Part shown: positions 31,882 through 41,351 of the stretch, one piece after another
Layout of the letters: each line of letters starts with the position of its first letter
Numbering within the stretch: position 1 is the first letter of the stretch
NCBI GenBank assembly: GCA_019828595.1
Contig: JAHQRK010000022.1
Coordinates: 1-64,000 of the forward strand
Direction of reading: 5' to 3'
DNA: 64,000 nt
Source: Aphanomyces cochlioides
Lineage: Eukaryota > Oomycota > Saprolegniomycetes > Saprolegniales > Verrucalvaceae
Program-made: the position numbers and the translations under genes
The notes under the pieces: generated by a model
The model's input: only the letters and a program-made list of their open reading frames with translations
Database searches by the model: none
What the model was told of the DNA's origin: nothing

Positions 31882-34800
31882 TTACTGGTGTTCAACTCGA
31901 AAAGACATGGGATATTTTTCGAATAGCTCGTTGTATCCAGCTTGAGAGAAAAGGACTGAGACCGCTTCGATGATGTTTCGATAGTCGAAGTCGTCAGGCG
32001 AGAGCAAACGAATTGTTCGCCTGATGGAAGCTGTCCAACTGACAAATATAATCTCGTTCCATAGTAAAATCGGTAGAGGCCTTTTGCCATCGAACTTGGT
32101 TGCATTTCTTTGAGTCCATAAGGAGTACGTGATGGAAGCACAAAGGAGGGACCATAATTTGAATAATGCGTCATGCAGGTGTTTTCCTCGCGTATTGGTC
32201 TTGAAGCGACTGATATTCGTGGTGGTTGCCCAATCAAACTTAACACCATAAGCTCTCCATGCTCGCTCTTGGAACATCCAAACTTGATGTACATGATGAC
32301 ATGTATGGAAGGCATGATGAAAAGTCTCAACATCCGAGCAATCTTCATAGACACAACAAATAGCGTCAGGGTTTTGGATCTGCATATAGGAAAACCTCGA
32401 GTTGACGGGTAACATCTTCATGTGCAATCGAAACCATACATCGCCTTGAACAGGTGGAGGTAGATTACACACAGTACGAATGAGACGGATATACTTTGCT
32501 ATGTCTTTGTCAGTTCTTGTCGTAGTCTTCATAGGATGTATAGCTTCAGTCTGGGGGGCGTGGTAAGCTAAATGCACCACGTTTTTCTTGGGCCACGACT
32601 CGAAAGGTAAATCAGTATCCTTGATTCTGGCTGTAAACGGATGTTGACAAGTCGGGACATTAGGCAGTGGCGACCCTTGCCGAATGTCAAACGATCGAAC
32701 AACTTTGTCGAAGATTCGTGTGAGTTGATTGTAAATGTCGGTTGTGCGGGGCAATGTGGCAAAGTCCATGACTCCGTCCTGGTTTAGACAAACTTGGGCA
32801 GCTGGATTGTTCGACGACATTCGGTTCACGAACATGGTCTCTGTTGGCCAAGCGCCATGTGGGGTCAGGAAATCCTTCAGGCATCTGAGACCATTTTTGG
32901 CCCCGTGGCGGCACCAGAGACGCATGTCTTCATCTTTCACGACATTTGCTAACATCTTAGCAGAGCCGAAGTGCATTGCGTCGTAGGCTGTGAGCCATAC
33001 CGGGAGGTTCAGTACCGTGTCGAGATTTGGAGGCACGCCGATTCGCTTACTCATGTCTGTGGCTGACCAATGTTTCCAAGTATCAAGCCACAGTGGATGG
33101 AGCTCGCGAAGCAAAAGCCACTTGGAGCTTGCATTTGGGTAGTATGAAAGAAAATCGAATGGGTGACTGTCTCGGAATAACTGATGTATTGTGCGGCTAA
33201 ATTGTCGCTGTACAAGTTTCTTCCACACCAGGATTTCACCAGGAGAATCGGCAGACATAAAGAGCTGTAAACGAAGAAGGCGTTGTGTTCGCAGCCTCGA
33301 TGCAATGTGGGGGATTCCCAAGCCTAAAGGCTTGTCGTACTGCCACCTTCTATGGATTGAGGGACGGTAACTCTCATCGAGCTGGGTCTTGCGGCAAAGT
33401 ATGAACTTGTTTAACATTTGTTGCCACGTAACGACCATAGCAGGAGGCACAGGTACAACGGCTGTTACATGCCACAACATAGATAGCAACATCGTGGAGG
33501 CAATAAGCTTTCGGCCCTGCAATGTCCTTGCTCGTTTACCCCATAGTTGAAAGGACGAGATGAATTTGTCGTTGAGTTTTTGAAGTTGGGAGTCAGCCGA
33601 AAGTCGATGGCCAAAGAGAATACCAAGATATTTCGTACACTGACCAGTTGGTACGATATTGAGCAAACCATCTGCTTCGATGTCTTCTTGATCGAGATGG
33701 TCGTTGAGAACCAAGGTCATGCACTTGGAACGATTCAGACGGGCCCCTGAAGCCGTGCAAAACTCTTCCACAATTGCCATTTGCTCCACAGCAGATTGCA
33801 GCGAGTTTGATAACAACGTCGAGTCGTCGGCAAAGAATATACTCGTAATAACTGAGTCGTGGGGGAGAGCGATTCCAAGATGTGGGGACGCTCGGAGCAT
33901 CTCACCAAGAGGTTCTAGGTATAGGACGAACAGTAGGCATGATAAAGGACAGCCTTGTTTGACGCCTCGGGTAGGTCGGATCTTAGGGCCAAGCTCGCCA
34001 TTGAAGATGATCTGGACCAAAGGTGAGTCGTACAAAAGAGCTACCCACGCAATGAAACCATCACCAGTGTTGACTTCTCTCAGCACATCAAGCATAAATT
34101 CTCGATCCACCATGTCGTACGCTTTCGAAAAGTCAAGGAATGTTGCATAGTAGTCGTGATCTTCGTTGGTGCAAAACGTTTGCAAAGTTTGCACAAGCAG
34201 GACGTGGTCATGCAGCCGTCGTCCTGGGACAAAGCCAGCTTGACTTGGGTGAATGAGATGAGGAGCTACTGTAGCCAGGCGATAAGCGAGGGCACGGGAT
34301 AGTATCTTCACCTCCACTGACATGAGTGCAATAGGTCGGTAGTTTCCAGGATCGCCTCGATCACCAGCTTTGAAGAGCAGAGCCACAGCACTACGCCTTT
34401 GTTGAAGGAGTAGTTTACCGTGGTGGTGAAGTTGGTAGTTGAAGACCCTGACCAGGATTTCGGAGAAAGCCTCGGGTGCTACTTGGAAGAAGGCCGCTGG
34501 CCATCCATCAGGACCAGGAGACTTGTTTGGACTCATTGTCTTGAGAGCACTACACAGCTCGGCTGCTGTGATAGGTCTGTCTAGCTCCTCGCGTTGCTCA
34601 TCATTGAGTTTGCGGGAGATAAACCGTATGACAGCCCTCCGCCTCGCCCGGTTTAGCCGAGGTTGTTCGCCACGAGTGGTAGTCATTATTGCCTTCCAAT
34701 GGGCAGTGAATCTCTCTTTGATAGTGGTAGGATCAGACACGGGAATGCCATCGACGTTGACCGTCGTGATAGGAACCTTGAGTCCTTGTGGCCTTCGAAA

Positions 34801-35997
34801 GAAGTGGCTCGTACCGCGTTCGTTGATATTTGCATGAAAATCGAATTGCTGATCCATGCGGTATTGGCGATATTCGATTCTTGCGTTTTCCAGCGCCAAC
34901 CGAGTAGCATCAACGGCAGCCTCGTCGAGCAAGCCAGCTTCGTATGATCGTTGTGCAGATATATGTCTCAGTTTTAGGCTTTTGAGCTCGTGTTGCATGG
35001 ATTGGAGGTGGTGGCGATGACATTGTTGTAAACGTCGTTTGATTCGCTTAAGCCACCCATACCAGACGGCTCCCATGTTTGTCGATTCGTCCGCACGCAT
35101 CTCAGAGAGGAGGTGTGATGCCTCTTCTCGTATGGCTTTGATGACGAGCGGGTCTTTGAGTAGCTCTCTCGGCAGCCTCCAGTAGCCACGGGTCGTGGGT
35201 GTATGACTTGTAGAGAGAACGACAGTGTGCTCCAAGTGATCTCCGGCAAAGCTGTTAGTGGCATATTTTGAGCTTTGGTAGGATTGGGCAACTAAATCTT
35301 GGTCAATGAACCAGTAGTCCAGACGATTGCTTCGTCCTGGACCGCTTGCCAGTCTTTCGTGAGGGTGGTGTAGGCGCCACGCGTCGATGACTCCTAGTTG
35401 TGACAGCCAGGCAAGACATTCGACTTTTCCAAAGGTGTGATCTTGCCGTGGTTTGGAAGCATCGAGGTGTTCGTTGACAGGAAGGTTAAAATCTCCCCCA
35501 ACCAGGTGTACACTGTTAGCTTCAAAAGTGCGAGGGAGACTGTCAAAGAAACTAGCCCGATGTTGAGGGGTAACTGGCGCGTAAATGTTGTGGATGTAGA
35601 CTGGGGTTTCATCCCAGTACGTTTTGATCACAATATAACGGCCAGGGATATCGTGTTGTGATAAGTGCACCAGGCTTGAGAATCCAGGCATCGATTCGTG
35701 AAAGTATGATGCAACGCCACATCGACGGTTGTTCAAATTGTCCGTGCGGGTTGTTCGTAAGTCGTTGGTAAAAAGTTTGTACTTGCTAACACCCACTTCG
35801 TTGTCGAGGTGAGTGTGGAAAGTGTCAAGATGTTTTGCGTTGTTGAGTTTCGTTTCTTGAAAGAGAACAGCTTGTGTCGGTTTCCGAAGACGCCGTGCAA
35901 CAAGATGTCCGTTTTCTTTCAGCCCATTGAGGTTGCTCGTCGTCACTTCAAGTATGGGGAGCTTGACAAAATGACCAGCCGCGACCACTTTAGCCAC
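31882..35997 (-). CDS. Family B ORF2: endonuclease-reverse transcriptase (1371 codons)
   Basis: The architecture matches family A ORF2: AP endonuclease (Glu48, GGDFN at 167-171, Asp253-His254), reverse transcriptase (DFSKAYD, GVKQGCPLS, FADD at about 722) and a C-terminal CCHC finger (CCVYEDC...HHAFHTC). The frame begins after a TAG with no ATG. The first codon aligned with family A is GTG at 35995-35997, overlapping the ORF1 TAA by 8 nt. The first in-frame Met is about residue 103, inside the endonuclease. It must therefore be made by non-AUG reinitiation or by a +1 frameshift giving an ORF1-ORF2 fusion. Confidence 0.93.
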   Translation of the reverse strand: MAKVVAAGHFVKLPILEVTTSNLNGLKENGHLVARRLRKPTQAVLFQETKLNNAKHLDTFHTHLDNEVGVSKYKLFTNDLRTTRTDNLNNRRCGVASYFHESMPGFSSLVHLSQHDIPGRYIVIKTYWDETPVYIHNIYAPVTPQHRASFFDSLPRTFEANSVHLVGGDFNLPVNEHLDASKPRQDHTFGKVECLAWLSQLGVIDAWRLHHPHERLASGPGRSNRLDYWFIDQDLVAQSYQSSKYATNSFAGDHLEHTVVLSTSHTPTTRGYWRLPRELLKDPLVIKAIREEASHLLSEMRADESTNMGAVWYGWLKRIKRRLQQCHRHHLQSMQHELKSLKLRHISAQRSYEAGLLDEAAVDATRLALENARIEYRQYRMDQQFDFHANINERGTSHFFRRPQGLKVPITTVNVDGIPVSDPTTIKERFTAHWKAIMTTTRGEQPRLNRARRRAVIRFISRKLNDEQREELDRPITAAELCSALKTMSPNKSPGPDGWPAAFFQVAPEAFSEILVRVFNYQLHHHGKLLLQQRRSAVALLFKAGDRGDPGNYRPIALMSVEVKILSRALAYRLATVAPHLIHPSQAGFVPGRRLHDHVLLVQTLQTFCTNEDHDYYATFLDFSKAYDMVDREFMLDVLREVNTGDGFIAWVALLYDSPLVQIIFNGELGPKIRPTRGVKQGCPLSCLLFVLYLEPLGEMLRASPHLGIALPHDSVITSIFFADDSTLLSNSLQSAVEQMAIVEEFCTASGARLNRSKCMTLVLNDHLDQEDIEADGLLNIVPTGQCTKYLGILFGHRLSADSQLQKLNDKFISSFQLWGKRARTLQGRKLIASTMLLSMLWHVTAVVPVPPAMVVTWQQMLNKFILCRKTQLDESYRPSIHRRWQYDKPLGLGIPHIASRLRTQRLLRLQLFMSADSPGEILVWKKLVQRQFSRTIHQLFRDSHPFDFLSYYPNASSKWLLLRELHPLWLDTWKHWSATDMSKRIGVPPNLDTVLNLPVWLTAYDAMHFGSAKMLANVVKDEDMRLWCRHGAKNGLRCLKDFLTPHGAWPTETMFVNRMSSNNPAAQVCLNQDGVMDFATLPRTTDIYNQLTRIFDKVVRSFDIRQGSPLPNVPTCQHPFTARIKDTDLPFESWPKKNVVHLAYHAPQTEAIHPMKTTTRTDKDIAKYIRLIRTVCNLPPPVQGDVWFRLHMKMLPVNSRFSYMQIQNPDAICCVYEDCSDVETFHHAFHTCHHVHQVWMFQERAWRAYGVKFDWATTTNISRFKTNTRGKHLHDALFKLWSLLCASITYSLWTQRNATKFDGKRPLPILLWNEIIFVSWTASIRRTIRLLSPDDFDYRNIIEAVSVLFSQAGYNELFEKYPMSFRVEHQ

Positions 35998-38455
35998 GGG
36001 AAGCGATCGTTGTGAGATCCGCTAGGTCGCCGTGAATTAAAGTAGGTTCGCTTGGGTGAAACATGACTTGATTGTGGAGAGTGATATCCAAATCGTTGCT
36101 TTCGTGTAGTTGAAGGATTTTTGTCATGATGTGACACATCGATTCTCCGTCGCCAGTGTACATGAATTCCATTCTGTTCCATATGTGGAGGCCAAGGTCG
36201 GTGTACATCAGGAGTGACATGAGCGTTTCGGAGGATAGACTGCGTTTACCAAGGCGAGAGGGTAACGCTGTCACTGGACTTTTTGTTGAGGCCAAAATTG
36301 CCGCATCGCTATTGAAATATAGTGGAGCATGAACTGCCATCAATACTTCTGCAATGGCCAGCACTTCTTCGACTTCAACTCTGTTGAGGACGATGTCATC
36401 ATCGGTGATGATTGCCTCGATGAGTGGGAGGTTGTTGACCATCTTCTGGTCACTGAACACCGAGATCACGTGGTCGTGAGTGATTGGAGTGCCGAATGTT
36501 GCCTCGTAGAGCTGACCAAAAGATTTTGTGCCACCACCAGACGCTCTTAGCCAACGATTAAGCAGTCGAAGACGAACAAAGTATTCGAAGCTGTCACGAT
36601 TGGAGACAAAAATTTGGTGCAGTTGCAGTCCAAATTCGATTGGCGCACGTTCTAGATGGATGCAGATCGTGTCAACACGCCCGTCCGTAATCAATTTCAA
36701 TAAGTTGAAGGAATCGTGCGCTAACGCTTCCTTAACTTGGGCCGGGATATGTTGTGGTGCGTTTTGAGCCTTGGTGTCAAGGTCGTTGAGCTCGGCAAGT
36801 ATGGCATCGAGAGACTTCTCAAACCTTTGGATTGAGCCCTCGTGGGGTTTGATCCCGCTAATGAACTCTTCAGCGGCAACGTGCACCTTGTCACCAGATT
36901 TGAGTGTCAGCTTTGGAACAATTACTTTGACAGTGGTGTTGCCAACTGTCGTTTCGTGTTCCTCGGGCTCAACATTAGCGCGTTCGTCCAGAGCCGCAAA
37001 CATGTTCGGGGAGATCCAAGGACGATCAGGAGCTGGGATTGAGCCAGCGGAGATTGGGGTTTTCTTTCTTTTGCCTGTAGTTTGAACTTCAGTCCATTCC
37101 TTGTTGCTGTCTCGGGTCGTTTTCTGCCGTTTGGCAGTGGATGTCGAGACAGCGGCGTCTCCCCGTGGGCGGTGAGGGGTTGCGTGAAGTCCATGTTGGG
37201 TGGCGATTACATCGAGGTCAAGGCGCGCGAGCTTCTTGTCACGGTAAAACCATCCTTGACCAAACACGCGGAGGCACCGACCCTTGAAAATGAATTCTTC
37301 AATTGATCGACCGTCATTGTGCATAGATTCGGGTATAGCTGTCCCTTCAAAATACAAGCGATAACGAGAGCTAGCCAAGCCAGTCGTCGAGGAAACTGTG
37401 GAGTATGAGCCCCACAAAAAGCGCGGCTCAAGCTTTGACATGATGCTGAACATGAGACGTTCTTCATCCTGTCCTTGGAGACCAGATGGGATATCGATGA
37501 AATATCCATCAAGTATATGGGGCTCTGTCATGACAAATCTCTGAGAGCTGCCATCCTTTGCCACTTGGATCTTGAGAGAGACTCCACGCAGCTTTTTAAG
37601 AGCATCTTCAGAGGCTATGCCCCACTTGAGAAGACGATTGGAGACATCTTTCTCGCACTTGATGACATCGACAAATGCATCGTCCAAATCAAGCGCTTGG
37701 TTGTCAAACAATAGAGTTGTCATTGCCTTGGAGATGTCGATGTATTTGGTGTATTGGCCAGTGGACATTTGTAGCCAGCCAACAACATCTCTGGGGGAAT
37801 GTTTTTGGATGGGCAAAGTGTCGTCAAACGTGAGAGATCCTGTCGCGCGTTTTTGCAACAAGGACGCCAGCTCGGCCATAGTTGGTCGATAATGGCCGAC
37901 GTCACTGTTCCGCTGAGCCTTGGCAGATTTAGCTCTCTGCTTGGCTTGGAATTCCCACACGCATTCGTTTGGCTTTTTGGTCGAGGTGTTCGACTCGGGT
38001 GGTATTGGCACGGAGCGTGTTGTAGCAGGAGGCGAGGCATCGATTTGAGCTTCAGGCTCCATTTCCACATCAACATTGGTGTCGCGAATCGATTGGTCTT
38101 CAGAGCGCGGCTCCAGCTCAGTGGCTTGAGTAATCGGTGGGGTATGTGGTTGGTTGTTGTTGGAGATATCCTCTATGTCTTCATCAGGCATCGGAGAAAC
38201 ATTATCCTTGTTGACAGTTTTGTCGCTGGTACGAGCGCTTGGTAATGGCACGCGACCACCGAGTGTAGCAAGACGTATGGGCGGTTGAGCAGCAGGCGGA
38301 GTTTTGTCGATGATTGAGTCAGGTTCATCGTCATCATCATCGTCAACAATCACCTCCATGATACTAGAAGCGTCCGAGGTATTGCGAAAGGGAGAGGCAG
38401 AAAAAGCTGAGGGCTTGTGTGCATGAGCACGGCTGGAAGAGCGGGTAGTCGCCAT
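35990..38455 (-). CDS. Family B ORF1 protein (821 aa)
   Basis: This is the counterpart of family A ORF1. It aligns from the N-terminal MATTRS, through VWEFQAKQRAKSAKA and DTLPIQKHSPRDVVGWLQM, to the C-terminus. It has an acidic Asp/Glu run near residue 40 and a basic linker with KRQK and GKRKK, but lacks the FSK repeat block of family A. I chose the ATG at 38455, 51 bp from the element 5' end. The open frame extends to an ATG at 38527, but that ATG lies in the neighbouring element beyond the target duplication. Confidence 0.85.
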   Translation of the reverse strand: MATTRSSSRAHAHKPSAFSASPFRNTSDASSIMEVIVDDDDDDEPDSIIDKTPPAAQPPIRLATLGGRVPLPSARTSDKTVNKDNVSPMPDEDIEDISNNNQPHTPPITQATELEPRSEDQSIRDTNVDVEMEPEAQIDASPPATTRSVPIPPESNTSTKKPNECVWEFQAKQRAKSAKAQRNSDVGHYRPTMAELASLLQKRATGSLTFDDTLPIQKHSPRDVVGWLQMSTGQYTKYIDISKAMTTLLFDNQALDLDDAFVDVIKCEKDVSNRLLKWGIASEDALKKLRGVSLKIQVAKDGSSQRFVMTEPHILDGYFIDIPSGLQGQDEERLMFSIMSKLEPRFLWGSYSTVSSTTGLASSRYRLYFEGTAIPESMHNDGRSIEEFIFKGRCLRVFGQGWFYRDKKLARLDLDVIATQHGLHATPHRPRGDAAVSTSTAKRQKTTRDSNKEWTEVQTTGKRKKTPISAGSIPAPDRPWISPNMFAALDERANVEPEEHETTVGNTTVKVIVPKLTLKSGDKVHVAAEEFISGIKPHEGSIQRFEKSLDAILAELNDLDTKAQNAPQHIPAQVKEALAHDSFNLLKLITDGRVDTICIHLERAPIEFGLQLHQIFVSNRDSFEYFVRLRLLNRWLRASGGGTKSFGQLYEATFGTPITHDHVISVFSDQKMVNNLPLIEAIITDDDIVLNRVEVEEVLAIAEVLMAVHAPLYFNSDAAILASTKSPVTALPSRLGKRSLSSETLMSLLMYTDLGLHIWNRMEFMYTGDGESMCHIMTKILQLHESNDLDITLHNQVMFHPSEPTLIHGDLADLTTIASRG

Positions 38456-38471
38456 GTTGTCAGTTTTGGAC

Positions 38472-38506
38472 AGTGGTACTGCGGGGTAGCTGGCAAATTG
38501 GAAACT
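38472..38506 (-). promoter_or_regulatory. Conserved 5' terminus, family B copy
   Basis: This is identical over ~35 bp to the family A 5' terminus (21852-21886). It is the first sequence after the regenerated tRNA target. Confidence 0.55.
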
Positions 38507-38520
38507 GCCGCGATAGCTCA
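38507..38520 (+). pseudogene. tRNA-Phe 5' stub between stacked B elements
   Basis: This target-site duplication is shared by the full B copy (left) and a truncated B copy (right). Confidence 0.93.
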
Positions 38521-38598
38521 ATGTCAATGGGGAGTCTATTTGTAGTTAATGTAAACTACAAACTAATATTGCCCGAAGGCTCATCCCATTTCCAACTG

Positions 38599-39813
38599 CT
38601 AGGCTGAATTGGAAATCAATTTGGCTTTTCGTTTTCTTGATTCGCTTCGACGTTGGGACTTCGATTTCTTCGGTGTTTGTAAGCTAACACGGCGAATATG
38701 TCGGATAAAACTGACTCTTGGCATCTGACCCAGGGGGTATACATTTTCATTGTCTTGGATCATACATAGACTTCGGTCTATGCAGCGCTTGTATCGCTTG
38801 GCGAGGACCCAGCAATGGGATGTTGAATCAGTGACAGAAACAACCAAGAATTCTCCGTCAGGCTCATCCAATATCGCTCTACAGATATCACGAATTGGAT
38901 CACCCACCGATTGCTTGAGCAGTTGACGGGAGAATATGGCGTCGTTGTAGTGGAATCCATGTGTGTATGCCAGCTTGAGAAAATCATGCATCTTGGAAGG
39001 GGGAATGCCCGCGTCTTGAGGAACTCCATGGGCCTCTTTGAAACCCGAAATGACTTCTTCGCTGAGCTCAAAATTGGAGACATTCAAATTGGTAGCAACG
39101 ATTCGGATTGCAGCCGCAAGACAAGATTTGTCACTGTTGTTGCCAATTTCTAGCCACAGAGGATCCATCGCTCGAAATTCAGCAAGCGTTGGGGCGAGAC
39201 CAGTGTTCGTGAGGAAGTGGGCTCCAGCTTGTCGCCATCGTTGGTACATCGCCACGGCTTCTTGACACCCGCTGAGGTCTTTTTCGTCGAACCAGTCTTT
39301 GTCGAGTCCATCCGGGCGTTGAAACTTCCAGTTGACTTGGTATTGAATAGTTGAAATTCGATTTCGCATTGATGCCACTTCGCGGTGGTCATCGATAAAC
39401 AACACTTCATCGATGTCATCATCGTCGGTTGGAATTCGCAGAGTGCGTGGGCGGTTGGTTGGGGCATCAGCCGTTGTCGCATTCGTTTGTGGCCTGGCTG
39501 GAACAGAAACATCGTCCAATAGATCCATGAGGGATGGTAGCGGAGATCCATTGTCATTGCCCAAGGGGTCAAATTCGCGGGTGCTCGAGTTCAAAATGGA
39601 CATATCAGGAGTAAATTGGTGTTCTTCAGTTGTAACTGGACTTGAAGGACGAGTGTCGGATGATTGCGTCATAGGTACAGAAATCTCAACTCCATCCACT
39701 CCCTCAAGAGTAATCCCTGGAGACATCGAGCTCCCCACACCTCGTGTAGTTATGGGTCTCGACGTCTGCGCGGGGAGTACGCTATCGGCAGTGAAAATCG
39801 TTGAAGCTTCCAT
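38599..39813 (-). CDS. Family B ORF3: chromodomain-like plus papain-like peptidase (404 aa)
   Basis: The frame is intact to the TAG at 38599, with the basic tail in frame. A 54-codon open stretch precedes the chosen ATG and begins at TTG 39975. Because this element lacks a 5' end, expression would need an outside promoter. The coding sequence is otherwise the same as in 56658-57872. Confidence 0.72.
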   Translation of the reverse strand: MEASTIFTADSVLPAQTSRPITTRGVGSSMSPGITLEGVDGVEISVPMTQSSDTRPSSPVTTEEHQFTPDMSILNSSTREFDPLGNDNGSPLPSLMDLLDDVSVPARPQTNATTADAPTNRPRTLRIPTDDDDIDEVLFIDDHREVASMRNRISTIQYQVNWKFQRPDGLDKDWFDEKDLSGCQEAVAMYQRWRQAGAHFLTNTGLAPTLAEFRAMDPLWLEIGNNSDKSCLAAAIRIVATNLNVSNFELSEEVISGFKEAHGVPQDAGIPPSKMHDFLKLAYTHGFHYNDAIFSRQLLKQSVGDPIRDICRAILDEPDGEFLVVSVTDSTSHCWVLAKRYKRCIDRSLCMIQDNENVYPLGQMPRVSFIRHIRRVSLQTPKKSKSQRRSESRKRKAKLISNSA

Positions 39814-40025
39814 TGTTGTTGTCTTGGGTAAAATCAAAAGTGAGTCTTGGAGAATTGTTTTGAGATTCTCACTGAACTTATTCTCAGTTGCGACACTTGA
39901 GTCAGGCACGATTTGATTGGGCAGTGAAATGTTTTGCGCGGATCGTGAGTGATGGTCGCCAGGATTCCCAATCAAAAATTCAGCTGGATACCAAGTCAAG
40001 AATACAGCTGGGGCTTGTAATCAAA

Positions 40026-41258
40026 TTACTGGTGTTCAACTCGAAAAGACATGGGATATTTTTCGAATAGCTCGTTGTATCCAGCTTGAGAGAAAAGGAC
40101 TGAGACCGCTTCGATGATGTTTCGATAGTCGAAGTCGTCAGGCGAGAGCAAACGAATTGTTCGCCTGATGGAAGCTGTCCAACTGACAAATATAATCTCG
40201 TTCCATAGTAAAATCGGTAGAGGCCTTTTGCCATCGAACTTGGTTGCATTTCTTTGAGTCCATAAGGAGTACGTGATGGAAGCACAAAGGAGGGACCATA
40301 ATTTGAATAATGCGTCATGCAGGTGTTTTCCTCGCGTATTGGTCTTGAAGCGACTGATATTCGTGGTGGTTGCCCAATCAAACTTAACACCATAAGCACT
40401 CCATGCTCGCTCTTGGAACATCCAAACTTGATGTACATGATGACATGTATGGAAGGCATGATGAAAAGTCTCAACATCCGAGCAATCTTCGTAGACACAA
40501 CAAATAGCGTCAGGGTTTTGGATCTGCATATAGGAAAACCTCGAGTTGACGGGTAACATCTTCATGTGCAATCGAAACCATACATCGCCTTGAACAGGTG
40601 GAGGTAGATTACACACAGTACGAATGAGACGGATATACTTTGCTATGTCTTTGTCAGTTCTTGTCGTAGTCTTCATAGGATGTATAGCTTCAGTCTGGGG
40701 GGCGTGGTAAGCTAAATGCACCACGTTTTTCTTGGGCCACGACTCGAAAGGTAAATCAGCATCCTTGATTCTGGCTGTAAACGGATGTTGACAAGTCGGG
40801 ACATTAGGCAGTGGCGACCCTTGCCGAATGTCAAACGATCGAACAACTTTGTCGAAGATTCGTGTGAGTTGATTGTAAATGTCGGTTGTGCGGGGCAATG
40901 TGGCAAAGTCCATGACTCCGTCCTGGTTTAGACAAACTTGGGCAGCTGGATTGTTCGACGACATTCGGTTCACGAACATGGTCTCTGTTGGCCAAGCGCC
41001 ATGTGGGGTCAGGAAATCCTTCAGGCATCTGAGACCATTTTTGGCCCCGTGGCGGCACCAGAGACGCATGTCTTCATCTTTCACGACATTTGCTAACATC
41101 TTAGCAGAGCCGAAGTGCATTGCGTCGTAGGCTGTGAGCCATACCGGGAGGTTCAGTACCGTGTCGAGATTTGGAGGCACGCCGATTCGCTTACTCATGT
41201 CTGTGGCTGACCAATGTTTCCAAGTATCAAGCCACAGTGGATGGAGCTCGCGAAGCAA
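40026..41258 (-). pseudogene. Family B ORF2, C-terminal fragment (410 codons)
   Basis: This fragment starts at the truncation point with LRELHPLW and runs to the normal stop. It includes the CCHC finger but none of the endonuclease or reverse transcriptase core. Confidence 0.92.
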
Positions 41259-41259
41259 T

Positions 41260-41273
41260 GCCGCGATAGCTCA
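41260..41273 (+). pseudogene. tRNA-Phe 5' stub between stacked B elements
   Basis: This 14-mer separates two 5'-truncated B copies. It is a target-site duplication of the third insertion at this locus. Confidence 0.93.
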
Positions 41274-41351
41274 ATGTCAATGGGGAGTCTATTTGTAGTT
41301 AATGTAAACTACAAACTAATATTGCCCGAAGGCTCATCCCATTTCCAACTG

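Larger units (their letters stand above)
30364..38506 (-). mobile_element. Family B LINE, full-length copy (8143 bp)
   Basis: On its sense strand this element has a ~51-bp 5' leader, ORF1, ORF2 overlapping the ORF1 stop, a ~60-bp gap, ORF3 and a short 3' UTR with a perfect hairpin (30382-30405). There is no poly(A) tail. The 14-bp tRNA duplication is on both sides (30350-30363 and 38507-38520). It is related to family A through ORF1 and ORF2, and the 5' 35 bp are identical, but it carries about 1.4 kb extra between ORF2 and the 3' UTR. ORF3 in this copy has a 1-bp insertion near its end, and an A16 run sits at 31818-31833. Confidence 0.95.
38521..41258 (-). mobile_element. Family B LINE, 5'-truncated copy (~2.7 kb)
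   Basis: This copy contains the 3' UTR (hairpin 38539-38562), intact ORF3 and the last ~410 codons of ORF2, and breaks at 41258. One extra t precedes the next tRNA 14-mer at 41260. A 1-bp deletion (cagctggata for cagctgggata) lies just upstream of ORF3. Confidence 0.93.

Noticed and set aside
38456..38527. 24-codon N-terminal extension of family B ORF1
   Set aside because: Its ATG lies in the neighbouring element across the tRNA duplication, so it is not part of family B.
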